DNA from: Hydrogenophaga sp.
GTDB taxonomy: Bacteria > Pseudomonadota > Gammaproteobacteria > Burkholderiales > Burkholderiaceae_C
Direction of reading: 5' to 3'
Assembly (NCBI RefSeq): GCF_026125785.1
Contig: NZ_JAHCKL010000003.1
Location: forward strand, 62,001 to 126,000
DNA length: 64,000 nucleotides
The number at the start of each line of letters is the position of its first letter. The stretch's first letter is position 1. This document shows, one piece after another, positions 18,558 through 25,403 of the stretch. The translations under genes and the position numbers were made by a program. Below the pieces are notes generated by a model. That model searched no databases. It saw only the letters and a program-made list of their open reading frames with translations, and was not told the DNA's origin.

Positions 18558-18652
18558 CGGGCGGTGGCGCCTTGACACGGTCCTGACACGGACGGCGGCT
18601 TCACTCGGGGCACGCGGCGGTCGTTGGTCGGCCGGCGCATCAGCCCCAGCCG

Positions 18653-19825
18653 ATGAAGACCGTCGATCTGATCTATTTCAACGCTGGCGGCGGCCACCGC
18701 GCCTCCGCCCTCGCCCTGCAGGCCGTCCTGCGCGAGCAGGGCCGCCCCTGGCTGGTGCGGCTGGTGAACCTGTTTGAGGTGCTGGACCCGCAGGGCCGCT
18801 TTCGCCGCGTGACCGGGCGCGCGCCCGAGGACTGGTACAACCAGCGCCTGGCGCGCGGCTGGACCCTGGGCATGGCGCAGGAACTGCGCGTGCTGCAGAC
18901 CCTGATCCGCGTGGCGCACCCGGCCCTGGTGCGCCGGCTGCGCCAGCACTGGCTGCGCACCGAACCGGACCTGGTGGTCTCCCTGGTGCCCAATTTCAAC
19001 CGGGCGCTTTACCAGAGCCTGGCCTCGGCACTGCCTGGCGTGCCGTATGCCACCGTGCTCACCGATCTGGCCGACGTGCCGCCCCGGTTCTGGATCGAGC
19101 GCGAGCAGCCGCAGCACCTCATCTGCGGCACGCCGCGCGCGGTGGCCCAGGCGCTGGCCATGGGCCATGCGCCGGCCCGTGTGCACGCCACCTCCGGCAT
19201 GATCATCCGGCCCGAGTTCTACCGCCAGCCTCCGCTGGACCGCGATCAGGCGCTGCGCAGCCTGGGTCTGGATCCGACGCGGCCCACCGGCATCGTGATG
19301 TTCGGCGGTCATGGCTCGCGGGCCATGGAAGGCATTGCGCGCCGGCTGGGAGGCGGCACCCAGCTCATCCTGATCTGTGGCCACAACAAGCCCCTGGCGG
19401 CGCGCCTGCAGGCGCTGCCGGTGCGGGCTCCGCGCCTGGTGCTGGGGTTCAGCAGCGAGGTGGCGCACTGCATGCGGCTGGCCGATTTCTTCATCGGCAA
19501 ACCCGGCCCGGGCAGCCTGAGCGAGGCCGTGCGCCAGGGCCTGCCGGTGATCGTGACCGACAACGCCTGGACCATGCCCCAGGAGCGCTACAACGCCCAG
19601 TGGGTGCGCGAGAACCACCTCGGCGTGGTGCACCGCAGCCTGCGCACCATCGAGCGCGCGGTGGCCGAACTGCTGGCCGACCTGGACGGCTTTCGCGCCA
19701 GCGTGCGGCGCATCGACAACCGCGCGCTGCTGGAAATCCCCGAGATCCTCGAGCGCCTGCTGCACGAGGCGCCAGACGCGCAGGGGACAGTGCCGGATAT
19801 TTTCGCCAAGCGTTTGATTGCTTAA
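18653..19825 (+). CDS. GT28-like glycosyltransferase (diacylglycerol glucosyltransferase / MGDG synthase family)
   Basis: 390 residues. The N-terminus VDLIYFNAGGGHRASALALQ is the GGGH acceptor-side motif of MGDG synthase, UgtP and MurG-type enzymes, and FIGKPGPGSLSEAVRQGLPV is the sugar-nucleotide-side motif in the C-terminal Rossmann domain. PEDWYNQRLARGWTLGMAQEL matches the MGDG-type middle. The family transfers glucose or galactose from a UDP sugar to diacylglycerol or a similar lipid at the membrane face. Acceptor and sugar are not certain. The gene stands alone between the chemoreceptor and the TetR gene. Confidence 0.8.
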   Translation: MKTVDLIYFNAGGGHRASALALQAVLREQGRPWLVRLVNLFEVLDPQGRFRRVTGRAPEDWYNQRLARGWTLGMAQELRVLQTLIRVAHPALVRRLRQHWLRTEPDLVVSLVPNFNRALYQSLASALPGVPYATVLTDLADVPPRFWIEREQPQHLICGTPRAVAQALAMGHAPARVHATSGMIIRPEFYRQPPLDRDQALRSLGLDPTRPTGIVMFGGHGSRAMEGIARRLGGGTQLILICGHNKPLAARLQALPVRAPRLVLGFSSEVAHCMRLADFFIGKPGPGSLSEAVRQGLPVIVTDNAWTMPQERYNAQWVRENHLGVVHRSLRTIERAVAELLADLDGFRASVRRIDNRALLEIPEILERLLHEAPDAQGTVPDIFAKRLIA

Positions 19826-19853
19826 ATTCGGGCGCGCTGCTATCGTGCGGCGC

Positions 19854-20540
19854 ATGTCCGTGCAAGCCGTCGATTCCACGCCCGCCAACACCCCGCGCCG
19901 CGCGCGCGGGCGGCCACGCAAGACCCTGGACGAACGCGATGATGGCAACCGCCGCCGCGCGCTCATCGCCGGGGCCGCGCGCCTGTTCCGCCAGCAAGGC
20001 TTTGCCGCCACCACCACACGCGGCATCGCCGCCGCCGTGGGCATGCATTCGGGTTCGCCCTTCTACCATTTCGAGAGCAAGGAGGCGCTGCTGGCGGCCG
20101 TGATGCTCGAAGGCATGCAAGGCGCGCTGCAGCGCCAGAACCGCGCGCTGGGGGCGTTGCCGGCAGATGCCTCGGCGCGGGAGCGCCTGCAGGTGCTGGT
20201 GCGCAACCACTTCGACGTGCTGCTCGGGCCCGACAGCGACTTCATTCCCGTGATGCTGTACGAGTGGCGCGCCATCAGCGCCCTGCAGCGCGGCGAGGTC
20301 AACCGCCTCAAGGACGAGTACGAGGCCGCCTGGGTTCCGGTGCTGGAGGCGCTGCACGCGCAGGGCAGTCTCGCCGCCGACCCGGTGCTGGCGCGGCTCA
20401 TGATCTTCGGCGCCCTCAACTGGTCGGCGCAGTGGTACATGCCGCCCTCGGGCCGCAGCGCCAAGGCGCGCGCGCGCGCTTCCCTGGACGAACTGGCCGG
20501 CGCCGCGCTGAAGCTGTTTCTGAAGGACATCGGCCCATGA
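19854..20540 (+). CDS. TetR-family regulator (AtuR-like by position)
   Basis: 228 residues. A basic arm RRARGRPRKT precedes the TetR HTH (residues ~37-85, with ATTTRGIAAAVGMHSGSPFY and HFESKEALLAAVM). The C-terminal ligand-binding domain is of the TetR_C type with FIPVMLYEWRAISALQRGEV. ATG 19854 is used. It overlaps the SDR gene by 3 bases (ATGA) and is the first gene of the acyl-CoA carboxylase operon. In Pseudomonas the TetR protein AtuR represses the acyclic terpene cluster and responds to acyl-CoA intermediates; the same role here is inference. Confidence 0.85.
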   Translation: MSVQAVDSTPANTPRRARGRPRKTLDERDDGNRRRALIAGAARLFRQQGFAATTTRGIAAAVGMHSGSPFYHFESKEALLAAVMLEGMQGALQRQNRALGALPADASARERLQVLVRNHFDVLLGPDSDFIPVMLYEWRAISALQRGEVNRLKDEYEAAWVPVLEALHAQGSLAADPVLARLMIFGALNWSAQWYMPPSGRSAKARARASLDELAGAALKLFLKDIGP

Positions 20541-21433
20541 GCGCACCTTCTGCCTACCGCTCTGTGTTTGCACCCGGCAGCTTTGCCGGCCGTGTGGTGG
20601 TGGTCACCGGCGGGGGCTCTGGCATTGGCCGCTGCACCGCCCATGAACTTGCCAGCCTGGGCGCCCATGTCGTGCTGGTCGGGCGCAACCTGGCCAAGCT
20701 GCAGGACGTCGCCGGGGAGATCGTGGCCGATGGTGGCCGCGCCAGCTTCCACGCCTGCGACATCCGGCAGGAGGACGCCGTGCGCACCGTGGTCACCGCC
20801 ATCATGGGCGCGCACGGGCGCATCGACGCCCTGGTCAACAACGCCGGCGGCCAGTACATCACGCCACTGGAGAACATCAGCGCCAAGGGCTGGCAGGCCG
20901 TGGTGGACACCAACCTGACCGGCGGTTTCCTGATGGCACGAGAGTGCTACGTGCAGGGCATGCAGGCCAGCGGCGGCGCCATCGTCAACATCGTGGCCGA
21001 CATCTGGGGCTCCATGCCGGGCATGGGCCACAGCGGCGCCGCACGCGCCGGCATGGTGAGCTTCACCGAAACCGCTGCGCTGGAATGGGCGCGCAGCGGC
21101 GTCCGGGTCAACGCCGTCGCGCCGGGCTACATCGCCTCCAGCGGCATGGACCACTATCCCCCCGAAGCCGGACCCATGCTGCGCGAGATGCGCGAGACGG
21201 TCCCGGCGGGCCGCTTCGGCAACGAAGCGGAAACCTCGGCCGCCATCGTCTTCCTGCTCAGCCCCGCGGCGAGCTTCATCAGCGGCAGCGTGCTGCGCGT
21301 CGACGGCGCGCGCCCGCAGGTGCGCCTGGGCTGGGGCCAGGTGGCCGCGCCGCAGGCCGCGCAGACGCGCGACGCCGTGAAGCCGTTCGATGGTTTTCAC
21401 CGCTACGTCACGCCCAAGGTGTTCCAGGAATGA
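20537..21433 (+). CDS. short-chain dehydrogenase/reductase, AtuB/PECR-like
   Basis: 298 residues. The Rossmann motif VVVTGGGSGIGRCTAHELAS and the NNAG motif (ALVNNAGGQYITPLE) are intact. At the catalytic site, where most SDRs have Y-x-x-x-K, it reads GHSGAARAG, so Tyr is His and Lys is Arg. The same HSGAARAG stretch occurs, as I recall, in peroxisomal trans-2-enoyl-CoA reductase, and LLSPAASFISG near the C-terminus also fits that family. It probably handles an enoyl- or hydroxyacyl-CoA in this operon. ATGA overlap with the TetR gene. A 249-base gap with tandem repeats separates it from the carboxyltransferase gene. Confidence 0.82.
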   Translation: MSAPSAYRSVFAPGSFAGRVVVVTGGGSGIGRCTAHELASLGAHVVLVGRNLAKLQDVAGEIVADGGRASFHACDIRQEDAVRTVVTAIMGAHGRIDALVNNAGGQYITPLENISAKGWQAVVDTNLTGGFLMARECYVQGMQASGGAIVNIVADIWGSMPGMGHSGAARAGMVSFTETAALEWARSGVRVNAVAPGYIASSGMDHYPPEAGPMLREMRETVPAGRFGNEAETSAAIVFLLSPAASFISGSVLRVDGARPQVRLGWGQVAAPQAAQTRDAVKPFDGFHRYVTPKVFQE

Positions 21434-21458
21434 AGCGACATCCGATCGAGTCAGGCCC

Positions 21459-21594
21459 TTTCCCGTACGGGCTGAACCCCCTTCCGTTCGAGTTGCGCCC
21501 CCTCCCGTTTGGGCTGAGCTCTCTCCCGTTCGGGCTGAGCTCTCTCCCGTTCGGGCTGAGCTCTCTCCCGTTCGGGCTGAGCTTGTCGAAGCCC
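21459..21594. repeat. 21-base tandem repeats built on the TTCGGGCTGAG core
   Basis: Between the SDR and carboxyltransferase genes, a 21-base unit (CTCCCGTTCGGGCTGAGCTC with one more T) is repeated about four times from 21502. The last copy continues into the full repeat end TGAGCTTGTCGAAGCCC. Two decayed copies lie upstream at 21459 and 21482. The remainder of the 249-base gap (21595-21682) holds the Shine-Dalgarno of the next gene and no other feature I can identify. This copy number expansion of only the left half of the element suggests slippage after insertion. Confidence 0.85.
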
Positions 21595-21682
21595 TGGCCC
21601 AGGTGTTGGCAAACCCGCCACCGCTTCATGCCTTGGCCCCTCCGCCAGGCCCGTTCGAACGCCTCACCCCGGAGACCGACAA

Positions 21683-23323
21683 GTGAACGGGTTTGACTCC
21701 AGCTTCAATCCGCAAAGCACGCAAGCGCTGCAACGCCGCGAGGCCATGCTGGCGCGCGTGGCGGAACTGCGCGCGCTCGAAGACCGCGCCGCCCAGGCCT
21801 CGGCGAAGTCGAAGCCGGTGTTCGACAAGCGTGGCCAGTTGCTGCCGCGCGAACGCGTGGCGCTGCTGCTGGATCCGGGTGCGCCCTATGTGCCGCTGTG
21901 CACCCTGGCGGGCTTTCTGCAGGACACCCGGGACCCTGGCACGTCCGTGCCTGGCGGCGGCATCGTGGCCGGCATGGGCTTCGTCGCCGGGGTGCGCTGC
22001 ATGGTGGTGGCCAGCGACTCGGGCATCGAGGCCGGTGCGATCCAGCCACGTGGCCTGGAGAAGATCCTTCGGGTGCAGGAGATCGCGCTGGAGAACCGCC
22101 TGCCCTTCGTGCACCTGGTGGAAAGCGCGGGCGCCAACCTCACCAAGTACAAGGTCGAAGGCTTTGTGCACGGGGGCTCCCTGTTCCGCAACCTGGCGCG
22201 GCTCTCGGCCGCCGGCATCCCGGTCATCACCGTGCAGCACGGATCGGGCACGGCGGGCGGTGCGTACATGCCGGGCTTGTCGGACGTGGTCGTCATGGTG
22301 CGCGGCCGCTCGCGCGCCTTCCTGGCCGGGCCGCCGCTGCTGATGGCGGCGACAGGCGAGGTGGCGACCGAAGAAGAACTGGGCGGTGCGGAGATGCACA
22401 CCACCGTGTCTGGCCTGGGCGAGTACCTGGCGCAGGACGACCGCGAGGCGCTGGGCATCGCGCGCCAGGTGGTGGCCTCCGTGCGGGAAACCGCTCGCAC
22501 GGGGCCTGTCGAAGCTTCTCCAGCCCCACAGGCCGGGGGGGCGTCCGGCCCCGCCTGCGATCCCGATGACCTGCTTGCCCTCATGCCCACGCACCACCGC
22601 GAGCCGGTGGACATGCACGAGGTCATGGCCCGTATCGCGGACGGCTCCCGGCTGCTGGCGTTCAAGCCGCTCTACGGCGCGGCCACGCTGTGCGTGCAGG
22701 CCCGCATTGGCGGGCACGCGGTGGGGCTCATCAGCAACAACGGACCCATCGACGTGGCCGGCGCGAACAAGGCCACGCACTTCATCCAGTGGATGTGCCA
22801 GTTGGGCCACCCCATCGTCTACCTGCAGAACACCACCGGCTACATGGTGGGCAAGGACAGTGAGCAGGGCGGCATGATCAAGCACGGCAGCAAGATGATC
22901 CAGGCCGTCACCAACGCCACGGTGCCCCAGATCACTATCCAGTGCGGCGCCTCTTTTGGCGCCGGCAACTACGGCATGTGCGGACGCGGTTTCGCGCCGC
23001 GCTTCCTGTTCAGCTGGCCGCAGGCGAGGACGGCGGTGATGGGGGGCGAGCAGGCCGCGCGCACCATGCAGATCGTGGCCGAGGCGGGCATGGCCCGCAA
23101 GGGCATTGCACCCGACCCGGTGCAGATGCAGGCCCAGTTCGACCACATCGTGCAGGTGTTCGAGAGCCAGGCCGACGTCTTCCACACCAGTGGTCTGGTG
23201 CTGGACGACGGCGTGATCGACCCGCGCGACACTCGTGCCGTGCTGGCCTTCTGCCTGGACACCTGTGCCGAGGCGGCCGCGCGCGAACCCCGGCGCATGC
23301 AGTTCGGCGTGGCGCGCATGTAG
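21683..23323 (+). CDS. acyl-CoA carboxylase carboxyltransferase (beta) subunit, AtuC/GCC-like
   Basis: 546 residues; GTG 21683 start with GGAG 8 bases upstream. The two halves of the crotonase-like carboxyltransferase fold are visible, with the acyl-CoA site HGSGTAGGAYMPGLSD and the carboxybiotin site ASFGAGNYGMCGRGFAPRF. HGSGTAGGAYMPGLSD differs from the MGSCTAGGAYVPAM form I associate with methylcrotonyl-CoA carboxylase and is closer to geranyl-CoA carboxylase AtuC. The linker at residues ~270-290 (ETARTGPVEASPAPQ) contains a relic of the dispersed repeat. It should pair with the biotin carboxylase/BCCP subunit at 25400-27472. Confidence 0.88.
   Translation: MNGFDSSFNPQSTQALQRREAMLARVAELRALEDRAAQASAKSKPVFDKRGQLLPRERVALLLDPGAPYVPLCTLAGFLQDTRDPGTSVPGGGIVAGMGFVAGVRCMVVASDSGIEAGAIQPRGLEKILRVQEIALENRLPFVHLVESAGANLTKYKVEGFVHGGSLFRNLARLSAAGIPVITVQHGSGTAGGAYMPGLSDVVVMVRGRSRAFLAGPPLLMAATGEVATEEELGGAEMHTTVSGLGEYLAQDDREALGIARQVVASVRETARTGPVEASPAPQAGGASGPACDPDDLLALMPTHHREPVDMHEVMARIADGSRLLAFKPLYGAATLCVQARIGGHAVGLISNNGPIDVAGANKATHFIQWMCQLGHPIVYLQNTTGYMVGKDSEQGGMIKHGSKMIQAVTNATVPQITIQCGASFGAGNYGMCGRGFAPRFLFSWPQARTAVMGGEQAARTMQIVAEAGMARKGIAPDPVQMQAQFDHIVQVFESQADVFHTSGLVLDDGVIDPRDTRAVLAFCLDTCAEAAAREPRRMQFGVARM
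22493..22515. repeat. Degraded in-gene copy of the dispersed repeat
   Basis: The 23 bases match the repeat consensus at about 18 positions, with the right half GGCCTGTCGAAGC intact and the left half mutated. It encodes RTGPVEA in the variable linker between the two carboxyltransferase halves, just as PVEA is encoded by intact copies elsewhere. The assignment as a relic rather than chance is moderate. Confidence 0.45.
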
Positions 23324-23394
23324 GTGGAACAGAACCCTGTCCGGACCGGCCCGGCTCGGACCAAGCGGAAGATGGATGGCAAAGGAGACAGCAG

Positions 23395-24567
23395 ATGCAG
23401 TTCACCCACGAACACCGTGAAATCCAGAAGACGCTCAAGCGCTTCATCGACGAGCAGATCAACCCGCATGTAGATGCCTGGGAGGCTGCCGAGATCTTTC
23501 CCGCGCACGAGGTGTTCAAAGGCCTGGGCGACCTGGGCCTGCTGGGCCTGACCAAGCCGGAGGCCCATGGGGGTGCCGGCCTGGACTACAGCTACAGCGT
23601 GGCCATGGCCGAGACGCTGGGGCACATCCACTGTGGTGGCGTGCCCATGGCCATCGGCGTGCAGACCGACATGGCCACGCCCGCGCTGGCGCGCTTCGGC
23701 TCGGAAGAGCTCAAGGCGCAGTTCCTCGCGCCGGCCATCCGTGGCGAGGCGGTCGGCTGCATCGGCGTGTCCGAGCCCGGCGCGGGCAGCGACGTGGCCG
23801 GCATCCAGAGCGTGGCGCGCAAGGACGGTGACGACTACGTGATCTCCGGCCAGAAGATGTGGATCACCAACAGCCTGCAGGCCGACTGGATGTGCATGCT
23901 CGTCAACACCAGCGATGGCCCGGCACACAAGAACAAGAGCCTGGTGATGGTGCCCATGCGGGAGAACGGGCGGTTGGTCAAGGGCATCGAGGTGGCGCAG
24001 AAGATCCGCAAGATTGGCATGCACAGCAGCGATACCGGGCTGATCTACTTCGACGAAGTGCGCGTGCCCCAACGCTACCGCATCGGCCAGGAAGGCGCGG
24101 GCTTCATCTACCAGATGCAGCAGTTCCAGGAGGAGCGCCTGTGGTGCGCGGCGAGCACGTTGCAAAGCCTCTCCAACTGCATCGAGTGGACGGTGGAGTG
24201 GGCGCAGGAGCGCAAGCTCTTTGGCGCCGCCCTGGCCGACCAGCAGTGGGTGCAGTTCAAGCTGGCCGAGCTCAAGACCGAGGTCGAGTCGCTGCGCGCG
24301 TTGACCTACCAGGCTTGTGAACACTATGTGGCCGGCGAGGACGTGACCGAGTGGGCCACCATGGCCAAGCTCAAGGCCGGCCGCCTGAACCGGACCGTGC
24401 CCGACACCTGCCTGCAGTTCTGGGGCGGCATGGGCTTCACACTGGAGAACAAGGTCTCGCGCATGTACCGCGACGGGCGGCTGGCCTCCATCGGCGGTGG
24501 TGCGGACGAAGTCATGCTGGGCATCCTCACCAAGATCATGGGCATCGCCAAGAGGCCGGGGCGATGA
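23395..24567 (+). CDS. acyl-CoA dehydrogenase, citronellyl-CoA dehydrogenase (AtuD)-like
   Basis: 390 residues of the acyl-CoA dehydrogenase family. FAD and substrate-binding blocks are clear: GCIGVSEPGAGSDVAGIQSV, YVISGQKMWITNSLQADWMC and RKIGMHSSDTGLIYFDEVRV. The C-terminal part has QFWGGMGFTLENKVSRMYRD and the active-site-region motif IGGGADEVMLGIL. The N-terminus MQFTHEHREIQKTLKRFIDE plus PEAHGGAGLDYSYSVAMAET resembles AtuD. It would oxidise a branched acyl-CoA before carboxylation. ATG 23395 has an AAAGGAG Shine-Dalgarno; the stop overlaps the next gene by ATGA. Confidence 0.88.
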   Translation: MQFTHEHREIQKTLKRFIDEQINPHVDAWEAAEIFPAHEVFKGLGDLGLLGLTKPEAHGGAGLDYSYSVAMAETLGHIHCGGVPMAIGVQTDMATPALARFGSEELKAQFLAPAIRGEAVGCIGVSEPGAGSDVAGIQSVARKDGDDYVISGQKMWITNSLQADWMCMLVNTSDGPAHKNKSLVMVPMRENGRLVKGIEVAQKIRKIGMHSSDTGLIYFDEVRVPQRYRIGQEGAGFIYQMQQFQEERLWCAASTLQSLSNCIEWTVEWAQERKLFGAALADQQWVQFKLAELKTEVESLRALTYQACEHYVAGEDVTEWATMAKLKAGRLNRTVPDTCLQFWGGMGFTLENKVSRMYRDGRLASIGGGADEVMLGILTKIMGIAKRPGR

Positions 24568-25403
24568 GCGTGGACCCCTTTCTCGTCGACCGTCAGGGCG
24601 ATACCGAGCGCTGGACGCTCAACGACCCGGCTTCGCGCAACGCGCTGTCCGACACCATGGTGCTGGGCCTGTACGAAGCCGCGCTGCGCGCGCAGCGGGA
24701 TCCGTCGCTGCGCTTCATCGTGCTCGATGGCGCGGGCGGCGCCTTCAGCGCCGGTGGCAGCCTGGGCGGTTTTGCCAGCGCCATTGGCCAGGCGCTGGCG
24801 CCGGGCGAGGAAGACCCGCTGGTGGCACTGAACCGGGGCTATGGCGACTTGCTCCATGCCCTGTGCGAGCTGCCGCAACTGCTGCTGTGCGTGGTGGACG
24901 GTGCCGCGATGGGCGGCGGATTCGGCCTGGTGTGCTGCGCCGACCATGTGATCGCCACCCGGCGCGCCACCCTGGGCACGCCCGAAGTCACGTTGGGCCT
25001 GCCGCCGGCGCAGATCGCCCCCTTCGTGTGGCAGCGGCTGGGCGATGCCGCCGCACGCCAGTGCCTGCTGCAGGGGCGCGTGCTGCGGGCCGAAGAAGCG
25101 CTGGCCGTGGGGCTGGTGGACGAACTGGTGGACGAGGCGGCGCTGGACGCCAGCGTGCGTGCCCGCGTGCAGGCGCTGCGCCGCGCTGCGCCCGCGGCGG
25201 TGGCCAGCACCAAGCGCCTGCTGCAGCGGCTGCGCGTTCGCGTGCCCGACCTGCGCGATGAGGCCGCCATTGCCTTCGCCACGGCCCTGCGCGGCCCGGA
25301 AGCGGCGGCCGGCCTGTCGGCGTTCGCGAAGAAGCACCCCGCGCCGTGGGCACAGGAGCCCGCGCGGGCCGGTGCCGGATCGGATGGGGGCGGCAAGACA
25401 TGA
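24564..25403 (+). CDS. enoyl-CoA hydratase/isomerase family protein (AtuE/LiuC-like)
   Basis: 279 residues of the crotonase fold. The oxyanion-hole segments are GAGGAFSAGGSLGGFAS and VDGAAMGGGFGLVCCADHVI, followed by LGTPEVTLGLPPAQIAPFVW. The last ~20 residues are glycine- and alanine-rich and extend the usual family end. Given its position between the carboxyltransferase/dehydrogenase and biotin carboxylase genes, it probably hydrates the carboxylated unsaturated acyl-CoA (isohexenyl-glutaconyl-CoA or methylglutaconyl-CoA). ATGA overlaps on both sides couple its translation to its neighbours. Confidence 0.85.
   Translation: MSVDPFLVDRQGDTERWTLNDPASRNALSDTMVLGLYEAALRAQRDPSLRFIVLDGAGGAFSAGGSLGGFASAIGQALAPGEEDPLVALNRGYGDLLHALCELPQLLLCVVDGAAMGGGFGLVCCADHVIATRRATLGTPEVTLGLPPAQIAPFVWQRLGDAAARQCLLQGRVLRAEEALAVGLVDELVDEAALDASVRARVQALRRAAPAAVASTKRLLQRLRVRVPDLRDEAAIAFATALRGPEAAAGLSAFAKKHPAPWAQEPARAGAGSDGGGKT

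Noticed and set aside
15150-18578. A single 1142-codon minus-strand frame
   Set aside because: Its upstream part is antisense to the chemoreceptor gene; only the AtzF part from 16871 downstream has family motifs.
21408-21629. Open frame with a repeated LSPNGRE peptide
   Set aside because: Product of the 21-base tandem repeat on the minus strand, not a gene.
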